From assembly GCF_000378485.1 (NCBI RefSeq), contig NZ_KB899977.1, forward strand, positions 1-64,000: a stretch of 64,000 bases of DNA, written 5' to 3'. The notes below the pieces were generated by a model that worked only from the letters and a program-made list of their open reading frames with translations, ran no database searches and was not told the DNA's origin. Each line of letters starts with the position of its first letter. Within the stretch, counting starts at the first letter, position 1. Both the position numbers and the translations under genes were made by a program. Of this stretch, positions 34,705 to 44,297 are shown in pieces. The DNA comes from Flavobacterium rivuli WB 3.3-2 = DSM 21788 (GTDB lineage Bacteria > Bacteroidota > Bacteroidia > Flavobacteriales > Flavobacteriaceae).

Positions 34705-35271
34705 CTAATAAGGATATCTTGAATGCCTGATGTGGAACGTCTTTACAGATGGTACAGCCGCATTTGTTTTTGCCACATAATACCATTTAGCGGCAGGAAC
34801 ATCTACCATATAAAGTTCGCCGGGAGTATGCTCTTTAACAGCCTTTTCAAATTCGGGAACCATAACGCCGGTGGTAAAAACCAGGTTGTCGGCTTTGGGG
34901 TTTTTATCCATATTGTACTCGGCAATTAAGGCAGAAAACGGCGTCCCCGATTTATGCTTAGACAGTATTTTTTTGCGGATGGAATTTATTTTAGACAACG
35001 ATAATTTAGTACCGTCAAGGTAAATGTAAGACGCGCTGTACTGGGGCACTTCCTTTATAAACATTATTTTATAAATGTCTTTACCCTTTACAATAATATC
35101 CCTTTTAGCATGTCCGTCCAATAGTTTATAAAGGCTATCAGTAACGGTAACATCCATGTCATGCCAGGCTTCCATTTTGTGCATGTAGTCTTCGGCCTGT
35201 TCCTGACTTGGGTTTTGTGCAAAACTAACCGTTGTGGCCATAAATAATGCAAGCAGCATCGTCTTTTTCAT
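34705..35271 (-). CDS. Exported parvulin-like (rotamase) protein
   Basis: 188 residues from MKKTMLLALF with a signal peptide ending near 19 (VSFAQ). The body contains a PpiC/rotamase-type pattern: SLSKINSIRKKILSKHKSGTPFSALIAEYNMDKNPKADNLVFTTG, then VPEFEKAVKEHTPGELYMVDVPAAKWYYVAKT, and a final His-containing strand TFHIRHSRY. This suggests a periplasmic peptidyl-prolyl isomerase domain, possibly degenerate. It runs in the same direction as holB with a 39-bp gap. Confidence 0.75.
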   Translation of the reverse strand: MKKTMLLALFMATTVSFAQNPSQEQAEDYMHKMEAWHDMDVTVTDSLYKLLDGHAKRDIIVKGKDIYKIMFIKEVPQYSASYIYLDGTKLSLSKINSIRKKILSKHKSGTPFSALIAEYNMDKNPKADNLVFTTGVMVPEFEKAVKEHTPGELYMVDVPAAKWYYVAKTNAAVPSVKTFHIRHSRYPY

Positions 35272-35329
35272 AGTAACCTTTAGCATTTTAATATGGCGCG
35301 AAGATAGGGGAAAATGTGGGGTAAAAATA

Positions 35330-36571
35330 TTAGAATAAAGGTTGGCAATATTCTTTATTTACAACTTTATCACGCATAATTACTTTATTATTAAAATTCC
35401 GCGAGATATTTCTAACGATGTCGCTATAATTATCACTTTCATTTCTGACATGATAAAAAGGTTTAATTGAAACACAGTTTTTATGCTCAAATAGTGTATT
35501 TAATAATGTGCGATCTGAGATCCCACAAGAATGACCGAAAAGAAAAATTTGATAACTACCACTGTTTAAGTATTCTAACAATTTTTTATAATTATCTGTT
35601 TCTAAGTATTTTATTGATTTTATGTTATCAAGAAACTCATTGTCGTTTAAATTTTCGATAGCTTTATAATCTTCGTCAATTTCGTCACCAAATCCGAAAA
35701 TTATTGGATTTCTATCTTCTTCTCGAAGGCTACCATGTATATGTATTGAACTACTTGGCACATCCCGGATCACATTAAAATCATTTGCATTTTTATATAG
35801 ATTCTCTGTTGATGTATAATTAAAATTTAAAAACAGGATATCATCAGGCAATAAGTCGAAATATTCTACAGAAGCTTCTGAAAGTAGTAATTTTCTAAGT
35901 TTTTTATTTTTGTGATCTATACCAAGGTAAGATATCAAATTTTGCTTCTCTGTATCTAAATCTTGCATATCAATATTATCATCATTCAAACCAATGATAT
36001 CTTTCGCAATTTTTGCATACTCAACTGCTACTTTTGTATTTATAGACTCCTCTGCAAAATCTTTTAATTTAAAGTTTGAGTAAATAGCTGATCCTATCCT
36101 GTGTTTCAAATTAATATCATCAAATTCAATGTTGAAGTTATTTTCAATTAATACTAAGTATTCTCCTAAGTAATTTTTTATTTTATTAAATTCTTCATTT
36201 AATTGAGAAATACCTATTTCTGAATTTGATTCTTTATATGCCTTTTTCAATAAATAATAATATTCATTTTCGATGTCAACCCAATTATGAATTGTTGTTT
36301 TATCCGTAATGATTTGTAGAAATTTATTTTTAAAAACCAAATCTCTTATTTTAATAACACTCTGCCGTAAGCATTGATAGTTACAACCTGGAAGCCATGC
36401 TGAAGGCACAACTCTTACTATAATTTCATCATTTTCAAATAAACTTTCTGCTCTTTCCTGCTGTACTTTTCTAACAATTTTTTCCCATAGGTAATTCATA
36501 AAACTTTGATAACTTGTAGGCATACCATGTGCTAAATCAAAACCATTTCCTATTAAAATTATTCTGTTCAT
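35330..36571 (-). CDS. AbiH-family phage abortive-infection protein
   Basis: 413 residues from MNRIILIGNGFDLAHGMPTSY, the hallmark N-terminus of the AbiH family (a Rossmann-like nucleotide-binding start with IGNGFDLAHG). Later family features are FLNFNYTSTENLY, SIHIHGSLREE and IFLFGHSCGISDRTLL. AbiH was described as an abortive-infection protein in lactococci; its chemistry is not known. The gene is strikingly AT-rich against its neighbours and stands alone between a parvulin-like gene and pgk, so it was probably gained by transfer. The ATG at 36571 is preferred to 36595. Confidence 0.88.
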   Translation of the reverse strand: MNRIILIGNGFDLAHGMPTSYQSFMNYLWEKIVRKVQQERAESLFENDEIIVRVVPSAWLPGCNYQCLRQSVIKIRDLVFKNKFLQIITDKTTIHNWVDIENEYYYLLKKAYKESNSEIGISQLNEEFNKIKNYLGEYLVLIENNFNIEFDDINLKHRIGSAIYSNFKLKDFAEESINTKVAVEYAKIAKDIIGLNDDNIDMQDLDTEKQNLISYLGIDHKNKKLRKLLLSEASVEYFDLLPDDILFLNFNYTSTENLYKNANDFNVIRDVPSSSIHIHGSLREEDRNPIIFGFGDEIDEDYKAIENLNDNEFLDNIKSIKYLETDNYKKLLEYLNSGSYQIFLFGHSCGISDRTLLNTLFEHKNCVSIKPFYHVRNESDNYSDIVRNISRNFNNKVIMRDKVVNKEYCQPLF

Positions 36572-36775
36572 AAATCTTGAATTATTTGCGTACAAGATAA
36601 TTATTAAAATTTATACTTATTTAAATAATAGCTATTTCGTTTTCGTTTCCCTGCCTCCCCCAAATCTCATTACAAATTTGTACGGTTTTACGGCACATTA
36701 AAAAATTTAACATGGGTGTAAACAATTGTAAATAAATGTAATACGTTATAAGTGCAAATGTTTGTCAACATTAAT

Positions 36776-36808
36776 TTGGGTATTTATTAACAAAAAAAGC
36801 TATATTTG
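36776..36808 (+). promoter_or_regulatory. pgk promoter, TTG-N22-TATATTTG
   Basis: TTG (36776-36778) and TATATTTG (36801-36808) fit the TTG/TAnnTTTG form. The spacer of 22 nt is at the long end. The box lies 38 bp before the pgk start. The 36572-36775 stretch is AT-rich with no gene seen. Confidence 0.6.
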
Positions 36809-36845
36809 CCTTCTATCATTTTCTAAACCAAACGGACAACATTAT

Positions 36846-38036
36846 ATGAAAACTCTTTCAGACATTAATTTTAAAGATAAAAAAGCCTTAATACGTGTAG
36901 ATTTTAATGTTCCACTGGATGAAAATTTTTCAGTGACCGACGATAACAGGATCACAGCGGCTAAGCCAACAATCGATAAAATTATTGAAGAGGGAGGAAG
37001 CGTTATCCTGATGAGCCACTTAGGCAGGCCTAAAGGTGTTGAGGAGAAATATTCTCTTAAGCACATTGTGGCTAAAGTAAGCGAAGTACTTGGTGTGGAA
37101 GTTAAATTTGTAGACGACAGTATAGGCGAAAAAGCCGAAGCTGCCGCTGCTGCTCTTAAACCGGGCGAAGTACTATTACTTGAAAATCTTCGTTTTTATA
37201 AGGAAGAAGAAGCCGGAGATGAGGAGTTTGCCGGTAAACTGGCTAAACTGGGCGATGTTTATGTAAATGATGCTTTTGGTACTGCACACCGTGCGCACGC
37301 TTCTACAACTATTATTGCGAAATTTTTCCCTGAGGATAAAGTGTTTGGCTTACTTCTTGCAAAAGAGATCGAGAGCCTTGACAAGGTGTTAAAAAACAGT
37401 GAAAGGCCGGTAACTGCCGTATTAGGTGGTAGTAAAGTATCGTCTAAAATTACTGTTATAGAGAACATTCTTGATAAGGTAGACAACCTTATCCTGGGTG
37501 GCGGAATGACCTTTACGTTTGTTAAAGCTGAAGGCGGTAAGGTAGGGAACTCTATTTGTGAAGACGACAAACAGGACCTTGCTTTGGAGATTTTGGCTAA
37601 AGCCAAAGAAAAGAATGTAAAAGTATTTATACCTGTAGACGTTATTGCAGCCGATGGCTTTAAAAACGATGCTAATACACAGGTGGTTGATGTTAGGGAA
37701 ATTCCTGACGGATGGGAAGGCCTTGATGCCGGACCAAAATCGTTAGAGATATTTAAAGAGGTTATCCTTAACTCTAAAACAATACTTTGGAATGGCCCAC
37801 TTGGGGTTTTTGAGATGGAAAACTTTGCTAAAGGCACCATTGCCCTTGGTAATTTTATAGCTGAGGCTACAGAGAAAGGCGCATTCTCACTTGTGGGTGG
37901 TGGCGACTCGGTAGCGGCGGTAAAACAATTTGGCCTTGAGCCTAAAATGAGCTATGTATCTACAGGTGGCGGTGCCATGCTGGAAATGCTGGAAGGCAAA
38001 ACACTTCCCGGTATTGCTGCAATACTTGAGGCATAG
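36846..38036 (+). CDS. pgk: Phosphoglycerate kinase
   Basis: Pgk moves phosphate from 1,3-bisphosphoglycerate to ADP in glycolysis and works in reverse in gluconeogenesis. The 396-residue protein has ALIRVDFNVPLD, the MSHLGRPKG substrate-binding motif, LLENLRFYKEEE, VNDAFGTAHRAHAS, VLGGSKVSSKI, the GGGMTFTF hinge region, and GGGDSVAAV at the nucleotide end. The ATG at 36846 aligns with the family start; the longer frame from 36762 overlaps the promoter. Alone in its transcript. Confidence 0.97.
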   Translation: MKTLSDINFKDKKALIRVDFNVPLDENFSVTDDNRITAAKPTIDKIIEEGGSVILMSHLGRPKGVEEKYSLKHIVAKVSEVLGVEVKFVDDSIGEKAEAAAAALKPGEVLLLENLRFYKEEEAGDEEFAGKLAKLGDVYVNDAFGTAHRAHASTTIIAKFFPEDKVFGLLLAKEIESLDKVLKNSERPVTAVLGGSKVSSKITVIENILDKVDNLILGGGMTFTFVKAEGGKVGNSICEDDKQDLALEILAKAKEKNVKVFIPVDVIAADGFKNDANTQVVDVREIPDGWEGLDAGPKSLEIFKEVILNSKTILWNGPLGVFEMENFAKGTIALGNFIAEATEKGAFSLVGGGDSVAAVKQFGLEPKMSYVSTGGGAMLEMLEGKTLPGIAAILEA

Positions 38037-38129
38037 TGTTAAAGTTTACAATAGAATACAAAATTTAAAGTTATACGTAACATTGTTGCTTTGCAATACG
38101 TTGTAATTTAACTTACTAAGGAGTAAATT

Positions 38130-39860
38130 ATGAATAAAAAAAGAACATTGTCATTAGTAGCCGCCGTGGTGTCTGTAGCAGGTTTTGCACAGACCAGCGC
38201 ACAGGCTGACAACACATTGCTGATTAAGCCTGAAATTAAATTATCATATCTTGATTCGATAAAATCTACCTTTACACGTCATGAGGGCATGGCTAAAATA
38301 GACAGCCTGTGGATGAAGGAAATGGCAAACGACGACCTGTATGCAAATATGCAGGAAGACCTTGCCAGGATTAACCCCGATGAAGATGTTGATTTTAGCC
38401 TGAACACTGACTTACTGAAAGAAAGGCTTGCCAAGCTGGATGCTAACTCTCCTTTTAATATTGAGTACAGTAAAGGCTTAGAGAATATTATTAAGTCGTA
38501 CTTAAAGAACAGGCCAAGAAGTTACGAGCGCCTTATGGCAATATCGGAATACTACTTCCCAATGTTCGAAGAGCATCTTGCAAAATACAATGTGCCTCTG
38601 GAAATTAAATATTTAGCTGTTATAGAGTCGGCATTAAACCCAAGGGCAAAATCAAGGGTAGGTGCAGCAGGATTATGGCAGTTTATGTATCCTACAGGTA
38701 AACAATACAATCTTGAAGTTAACAGCTACGTAGACGAAAGGAGCGATCCTTTAAAAGCTACTGAGGCTGCCTGCCAGTACCTTACAAGCCTTTACAACAT
38801 TTTTGGCGACTGGGATCTGGTTTTAGCATCTTACAATGCAGGCCCGGGTAACGTTACCAAGGCTATACGCCGCAGTGGTACTTATAAAAACTACTGGAAC
38901 ATTCGTAAAAACCTGCCTAAAGAAACCCAGGCATACAACCCTACGTTCCTTGCTACTATGTATATTTATGAGTATGCTAAAGAGCATGGTATTAAGGCAA
39001 AAAAAGCACCGCTTACCTATTTTGAAACAGATACCTTAATGGTAAAACGCCAAATGTCGTTTAAGCAGCTTGCCAGTGTTTTAGATGTTCCTGTTAGCCA
39101 GTTACAATTCTTAAACCCTATTTACAAGCTTGATGTTATTCCTTACACTACAGCTAAAGCTCATTTTTTAAGGCTTCCTAAAGATAAGATAGGCTTATTT
39201 GCATCTAACGAAAAAGCGATCTATGCCTATATAGACCACGAAGATGCCAAGCGTGAAAGGCCGCACTTTAGTGTAACTCCCGATAGGGAAGAGGCGTATG
39301 CTTCTAACTACAGGGCTGCTAAAAAGAAAAGCGCTATAGCTACATCTTCTAAAACGCACGTTGTAAAACGTGGAGATAACCTGGGAGATATAGCGAACAA
39401 CTATGGTGTTAGCGTTGCCGATCTAAAAAAATGGAATAAAATTAAGGGTAATAACATAATGGCAGGGCAAAGGATAAAAATCCTTAAGAATACTACTGTT
39501 ACTGTTCCCGACGTTGAAGAGGCTATTGCTGCAAAAGACACTAAACCTGCTGATAAGAACAATGCAACATCTAAGGCTGCAGCACTTGTCAAGACGGATA
39601 ACGGTGTTGAGGTTGCTGATTGTGATAACGCTGCCCCTACGGCTGCGGAAAACAGAAGTGCTATGGCATCTGCTTCTAAAAGATCTCGTGAAGCTACTTA
39701 CGAAGAGGCAAGGCTTTACATTGTGCAAAAAGGAGATTCGCTGTTTAGCATTGCAAGGAAACATCCTGGCGTTACGGTAGAGAACCTTAAAAAATGGAAT
39801 GAAATTAACGGCGAGAGCATTCAGCCGGGAATGAAACTGAAAGTGGGCGACATAAACTAA
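38130..39860 (+). CDS. MltD-like LysM lytic transglycosylase
   Basis: 576 residues with a signal peptide (to about 20, VAGFAQ). A lytic transglycosylase SLT domain covers about 150-290: EIKYLAVIESALNPRAKSRVGAAGLWQFM, with catalytic Glu in IESALNP, plus LASYNAGPGNV. A middle segment and two LysM domains follow, HVVKRGDNLGDIANNYGVSVADLKKWN (about 410-435) and YIVQKGDSLFSIARKHPG (about 530-550). The Ser/Ala/Lys-rich linker lies between them. It cuts peptidoglycan glycan strands in the periplasm. The next gene begins immediately at its stop. Confidence 0.92.
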   Translation: MNKKRTLSLVAAVVSVAGFAQTSAQADNTLLIKPEIKLSYLDSIKSTFTRHEGMAKIDSLWMKEMANDDLYANMQEDLARINPDEDVDFSLNTDLLKERLAKLDANSPFNIEYSKGLENIIKSYLKNRPRSYERLMAISEYYFPMFEEHLAKYNVPLEIKYLAVIESALNPRAKSRVGAAGLWQFMYPTGKQYNLEVNSYVDERSDPLKATEAACQYLTSLYNIFGDWDLVLASYNAGPGNVTKAIRRSGTYKNYWNIRKNLPKETQAYNPTFLATMYIYEYAKEHGIKAKKAPLTYFETDTLMVKRQMSFKQLASVLDVPVSQLQFLNPIYKLDVIPYTTAKAHFLRLPKDKIGLFASNEKAIYAYIDHEDAKRERPHFSVTPDREEAYASNYRAAKKKSAIATSSKTHVVKRGDNLGDIANNYGVSVADLKKWNKIKGNNIMAGQRIKILKNTTVTVPDVEEAIAAKDTKPADKNNATSKAAALVKTDNGVEVADCDNAAPTAAENRSAMASASKRSREATYEEARLYIVQKGDSLFSIARKHPGVTVENLKKWNEINGESIQPGMKLKVGDIN

Positions 39861-39881
39861 ATGTCTTATACATATCCTATA

Positions 39882-40859
39882 ATGAAAAGGGTGCAGCAAA
39901 TAATAGCGTTCGCGGTAATTATTTGCTGCATTTTTTCTTGTTCTAAAAGCAAGACAGATACCGCTATATCCGAAGGGGAGATTAACGAGATATCTGTAAT
40001 AATAAGCGATGTATTGTGGAATGGCGAAGTGGGCGACAGCCTGCGCAAAAAACTTGCGGCACCGGTAGATGGCTTAAATATGGAAGAACCCATTTTTACC
40101 ATCAATCAGTACCATGAGCAGTCTTTTGGTGGCGACCTAAAGCGTGGCCGCAATATAATTTTTGTAGAAAAAGGAGATAAAAAGAACTTCGATTTTAAGC
40201 AGGATAATGTATGCACGCCGCAAAATACCTTTACTATTACCGGCAAAAACACGGCACAGATTCTGGAGCTTATACAAATGCACGCCGATGAGATTATTAA
40301 AACCATACGCCAGACAGAAATTGCGGTTAACCAAAAACGCAATGAGAAGGCCGGCCTTATGGATACTAAAGATTTTGCAGGTAAGTATGGTATAACTATA
40401 AAAATGCCTGCGGCTTACAAGCCGGCACTGCAAATGGATAATTTTTTATGGCTAAAAAAAGAAATTCCCGGGGGCAATACTAACATGCTGCTGTACCGTG
40501 TGCCTTTTAATGTTATAGATAACAAAAAGGACATGATCAATAATATTATAAAAATGCGCGACTCCATTGGTACGCGCTATATTCATGGTCAGGAAAAAGG
40601 CACCTTTATGCTTACTGAGGAGGCTTATTCGCCTTATGTTTTCATGACCAGTTTTAACGATAAGCGTGCCTTCGAAACCCGTGGCAACTGGGAGATGGAG
40701 AACGACTTTATGAATGGCCCCTTTGTTAACTACGCCATACGCGACGAGAAGAATAAATGCTACCTCGTTATCGAGGGCTTTATTTACAGCCCGTCATCGC
40801 CCAAGCGCGACCTTATTGTCGAATTAGAATCAATTATTAAGTCGGTTACCTTTTTATGA
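39882..40859 (+). CDS. DUF4837-family lipoprotein
   Basis: 325 residues from MKRVQQIIAFAVIICCIFSCSKSK, a lipoprotein signal with lipobox IFSC. An ATG at 39861, directly at the previous stop, would give a seven-residue polar extension; the later start gives the standard signal. The body shows the DUF4837 pattern (SVIISDVLWNGEVGDSLRK, FTINQYHEQSF, NIIFVEKGDKKN, TRGNWEMENDFMNGPFVNYAIRD). The family is Bacteroidota-specific and uncharacterised, commonly adjacent to an MltD-like gene as here. It overlaps the acetyltransferase gene by 4 bp (ATGA). Confidence 0.82.
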   Translation: MKRVQQIIAFAVIICCIFSCSKSKTDTAISEGEINEISVIISDVLWNGEVGDSLRKKLAAPVDGLNMEEPIFTINQYHEQSFGGDLKRGRNIIFVEKGDKKNFDFKQDNVCTPQNTFTITGKNTAQILELIQMHADEIIKTIRQTEIAVNQKRNEKAGLMDTKDFAGKYGITIKMPAAYKPALQMDNFLWLKKEIPGGNTNMLLYRVPFNVIDNKKDMINNIIKMRDSIGTRYIHGQEKGTFMLTEEAYSPYVFMTSFNDKRAFETRGNWEMENDFMNGPFVNYAIRDEKNKCYLVIEGFIYSPSSPKRDLIVELESIIKSVTFL

Positions 40860-41302
40860 GTATACAATTTAAAATAAAGCCGTTTAACGAGCTTTCTGTG
40901 GCTGAACTATACCAGGTGTTACAATTACGCAGTGAAGTCTTTGTAGTAGAGCAAAACTGCGTTTACCAGGATATAGATGGTAAAGACAGCAAAGCATTGC
41001 ACGTGCTTGGCATGTTTGAAGATGATATAGTAGCTTATGCGCGACTTTTTGCGCCAGGATATTACTTTGATAATGCCTCTATAGGGCGCGTTGTTATAAA
41101 CGCTAATTACCGCGACCGTAAATGGGGCCATAGCCTGATGGAGGCTGCCATTGCCGGTATTAAAGAACACTACGGTCAGGATGCTATAACCATTTCTGCA
41201 CAACTATATTTAAAGAATTTTTATGAAGGTCATGGTTTTATCCGGGAAGGCGAAGAATATCTGGAAGATGATATCCCACATATCAGGATGAACAGGAATT
41301 AG
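40856..41302 (+). CDS. elaA: ElaA-type GNAT N-acetyltransferase
   Basis: 148 residues with the GNAT fold. The ElaA-type opening ELYQVLQLRSEVFVVEQNCVYQDIDGKD is present, then strand VAYARLFAPG, the acetyl-CoA loop VVINANYRDRKWGHSLME, and the final ISAQLYLKNFYEGHGFIREGEEYLEDDIPHIRM. GNAT enzymes transfer acetyl from acetyl-CoA to an amine; the ElaA substrate is not established. Its start overlaps the DUF4837 stop by 4 bp, so the three genes from 38130 form one operon. Confidence 0.85.
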   Translation: MSIQFKIKPFNELSVAELYQVLQLRSEVFVVEQNCVYQDIDGKDSKALHVLGMFEDDIVAYARLFAPGYYFDNASIGRVVINANYRDRKWGHSLMEAAIAGIKEHYGQDAITISAQLYLKNFYEGHGFIREGEEYLEDDIPHIRMNRN

Positions 41303-41386
41303 AAATTGTAAAGTCTATTTTAATTATCAAACAATTGAGAAAGATCAATAGTTGTCTATCCAATTAAGTATGTAACACACCCCTAA

Positions 41387-41402
41387 CCCCTCTCAAGAGG
41401 GG
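41387..41402. repeat. Short GC hairpin
   Basis: cccctct-ca-agagggg: a 7-bp stem with a 2-nt loop, in the gap after elaA. Too short a loop for a stable terminator; possibly part of a dispersed repeat (motif ccctaacccctctcaagagggg). Confidence 0.5.
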
Positions 41403-41441
41403 AATAACTACACTCATTGTCAGAATAGCAATATCCATAAA

Positions 41442-41475
41442 AAAAGCCGCATCCTTTATCGGGAATGCGGCTTTT
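41442..41475. terminator. Bidirectional terminator
   Basis: aaaagccgcat (41442-41452) pairs exactly with atgcggctttt (41465-41475), between the convergent elaA and OmpA-family genes. Confidence 0.85.
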
Positions 41476-41494
41476 GTAATTTATGTTTCTTGGT

Positions 41495-42310
41495 TTACAC
41501 TTTGGTTATAACCAGTTCTACGCGGCGGTCATATTCAGATCCTTTCCCTAACGATTTTGTGTTGCCATAGCCCTTATACGTCATTCGGGTAGGGGCGATC
41601 CTTTTGGTCAGGAAAAATTTATATACTGTTTTAGCCCTGTTTGCGCTTAATTCTCTTTTACGTGTGCCTTTATCTATAGCCTCTTTCTGAAAGGTAGGTG
41701 TACAACATATATGGCCCTGTATTTCAAAGTTGAGATTCCTGTATTTTTGCAGCAATTTTGCCACTTTTTCCAGCTCAAGCCTTGATTTTCCCGTTAGCTG
41801 GCTGCTGCCACGCTCAAACAATATGTTTTCAAGATAAATACGGTCGCCTATAATAAGATCCTGCTTAACGGCATTATACATACCCGGATCCATTTTTGGC
41901 GGCGGTACGGGCTTAAAATTAACCACAACATCTACACGGCGGTTTTTAGAGCGGGCTTCGGTTTTATTGTCTATATCCTCATCAAGCATTATACGCCCCT
42001 TACCCTCAATAGTAATGATAATTTTGCTTTTTACACCTTTAGCCATAAGCGCATCGCGAATGGTGCCTGCCCTGTTATTGCTTAGTTTGTAGTTGTAAGC
42101 ATCTTTCCCTCTGTCGTCGCAGTACCCGTAAATTTGTATAGTTTCTATACGTGTTGTGTCTACTGCCTTAACAAAAGCTACAAGATTATCACCCTGTTTG
42201 CTATCCATATTAAATTTATCAAATTCAAAATAAACAGAAAATACTGTTTCTTCCTGCGCCCACAGGGCTGCCGGAAGCATAAGCATAAGGATGTAAAAAA
42301 GCTGCTTCAT
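41495..42310 (-). CDS. OmpA-family protein with two OmpA-like regions
   Basis: 271 residues with a signal peptide ending near 18 (LWAQ). Two successive OmpA/MotB-like domains are seen. The first (about 25-130) has VYFEFDKFNMDSKQGDN and the ring motif YGYCDDRGKDAYNYKLSNNRAGTI. The second (about 155-270) has NILFERGSSQLTGKSRLELEKVA, IQGHICCTP and ELSANRAKTVYKFF. OmpA domains bind peptidoglycan. The Cys-Cys pair in the second ring motif is unusual. An outer-membrane or periplasmic anchor role is inferred. Confidence 0.83.
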   Translation of the reverse strand: MKQLFYILMLMLPAALWAQEETVFSVYFEFDKFNMDSKQGDNLVAFVKAVDTTRIETIQIYGYCDDRGKDAYNYKLSNNRAGTIRDALMAKGVKSKIIITIEGKGRIMLDEDIDNKTEARSKNRRVDVVVNFKPVPPPKMDPGMYNAVKQDLIIGDRIYLENILFERGSSQLTGKSRLELEKVAKLLQKYRNLNFEIQGHICCTPTFQKEAIDKGTRKRELSANRAKTVYKFFLTKRIAPTRMTYKGYGNTKSLGKGSEYDRRVELVITKV

Positions 42311-42326
42311 TTTTAAAAATAAGGAA

Positions 42327-44297
42327 TTACTGTTTTTCTTCTATTCGGTGTAAATTAATATCTTCCGGCGGGTGAATGATAATTGGGTATTGCTCCACCT
42401 TTACAGAGCTGTTATCGAGCCCAAAGGCACGGCCTTCGCTAAGGCTCACTTTTTTAAGCTGGAAATAAATATCAAGCACAATCCTTTCATACCAAGGCAA
42501 TTCGTTATCGTAAGACATAAATTTCTCGATAATAACAAACTTAAAGTCGCCTATTACATTATTCCTGTTAAGCGATTCGTAACGGCTGGTAATATCTACC
42601 TCACCTTTTTTAACCATGTCGCGCACCACCTGTTTAAACATTAGGTTTATGCGTGGCTGCACCCTAAAGCCAAGGTAAAAATCGATACGGATAACATCGT
42701 CTTTCATAATTTCGCGAACGCGGTAATCCATACGGTATGGTTCGTCTACCACATTAACGTGCAGGAACCAGTAAATATCGGCACGCTTAGGCCTTTTTTG
42801 CAGTATCGAATAAATAATTTTCGACTCTATTTCATCGCCTAAATTTGCATTGGTCATATATACCAGGTGCGTTGCATATTTAGGTATGCTTGGGTCATTA
42901 CTTAGTTCGGCAAGTACGTTCTTGTAATTATCTATTTTTGTAAACTCGGTATATTCACTACGTATGCGCTTAGCAGTGTGCCATATACCCATAACGGCAG
43001 CAAGAAGCCCTGCAATTATAAGCGACACATAACCACCGTGTTCAAACTTGCTCATGTTAGCTACAAGGAACGAAAATTCTATAGTAAAATAAACTGCAAT
43101 GGTAGCCAGTATAAAGAATGGGTTATAGCGTTTCATGACCATGTAGTAACCCAGCAGGGTAGTGGTCATTATCATACATAATACAATGGCAAGTCCATAA
43201 GCGGCCTCCATCCTGCTCGATTCCTGAAAGTGTAATGTTACAAATACACACCCCCAAAATAGTAGCCAGTTGATAGACGGTATGTAAATTTGGCCCTTTA
43301 ATTCGGTTGGGAATTTTACAAGTACTTTAGGCCAAAGATTAAGGCGCATGGCCTCGCTTATCAGTGTAAACGAACCGCTTATTAACGCCTGCGATGCAAT
43401 TACTGCCGCAGCCGTTGCAATGGCAATACCAAAAGGCAGGAACCAGTCGGGCATTAAAAGGTAAAAGGGGTTACCCGGCACGTTAGGGTTGCTGTTTAAG
43501 GTAGCAAGTGTTTTGCCGGCATGCTGTATAAGATAGGCACCCTGGCCAAAATAATTAATTACAAGCATGCTTTTTACAAACACCCAGCTTACACGAATGT
43601 TGCTGCGGCCAGTGTGGCCCATATCGCTATATAAAGCTTCTGCCCCCGTTGTACATAAAAACACAAAGCCCAATACATAAAAGCCATCATCGTGAACGGT
43701 AAGTAGATTAAATGCATAATATGGGTTAAGCGCTTTTAGAACAGATATATTCTGAATCATAGGAATAATACCCAATATCCCAAGCATACCAAACCATATA
43801 AGCATCATTGGGCCAAAAAATTTGCCTATAAAAGAGGTTCCAAATTTTTGTATAACAAAGAGTACAAATAAAATACCCACCACAATGGGTACAGTATTAA
43901 TATCTGGATTATAAATCCTGAGCCCCTCTATAGCAGAAGACACCGATACGGGAGGTGTAATGATACCATCGGCCAACAGGGCACTACCACCAATAATTGC
44001 CGGCAATATAAGCCCTTTCTTTTTAAGCCTTTTTACAAGGGTATAAAGCGAAAAAATTCCACCTTCGCCTTTGTTATCGGCCTGTAGGGTAAGCATTACA
44101 TATTTTACTGTAGTTTGCAGGGTAAGAGTCCAAAAGATACAGGATAATGCTCCTAATACCACTTCTTCCCTTATAGCGACAGCGCCTATAATTGCTTTCA
44201 TTGTATATAATGGAGATGTACCAATGTCGCCATATATAATTCCCAAAGTAACGAGGAGTCCTCCTGCAGTTAATTTGTTGAGGTGTTTTCCGCTCAC
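42327..44297 (-). CDS. kup: KUP-family potassium uptake protein
   Basis: 656 residues with about 12 membrane helices. KUP signature blocks include GIIYGDIGTSPLYTMKAI near the N-terminus, the GALSCIFWTLTLQTTVKYV region, DNKGEGGIFSLYTLV, and DMGHTGRSNIRVSW. A hydrophilic C-terminal cytoplasmic domain covers about 460-656. Kup carries K+ with protons into the cell. The gene runs in the same direction as the OmpA-family gene with 16 bp between them. It lies downstream of a 378-bp noncoding stretch. Confidence 0.95.
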   Translation of the reverse strand: MSGKHLNKLTAGGLLVTLGIIYGDIGTSPLYTMKAIIGAVAIREEVVLGALSCIFWTLTLQTTVKYVMLTLQADNKGEGGIFSLYTLVKRLKKKGLILPAIIGGSALLADGIITPPVSVSSAIEGLRIYNPDINTVPIVVGILFVLFVIQKFGTSFIGKFFGPMMLIWFGMLGILGIIPMIQNISVLKALNPYYAFNLLTVHDDGFYVLGFVFLCTTGAEALYSDMGHTGRSNIRVSWVFVKSMLVINYFGQGAYLIQHAGKTLATLNSNPNVPGNPFYLLMPDWFLPFGIAIATAAAVIASQALISGSFTLISEAMRLNLWPKVLVKFPTELKGQIYIPSINWLLFWGCVFVTLHFQESSRMEAAYGLAIVLCMIMTTTLLGYYMVMKRYNPFFILATIAVYFTIEFSFLVANMSKFEHGGYVSLIIAGLLAAVMGIWHTAKRIRSEYTEFTKIDNYKNVLAELSNDPSIPKYATHLVYMTNANLGDEIESKIIYSILQKRPKRADIYWFLHVNVVDEPYRMDYRVREIMKDDVIRIDFYLGFRVQPRINLMFKQVVRDMVKKGEVDITSRYESLNRNNVIGDFKFVIIEKFMSYDNELPWYERIVLDIYFQLKKVSLSEGRAFGLDNSSVKVEQYPIIIHPPEDINLHRIEEKQ

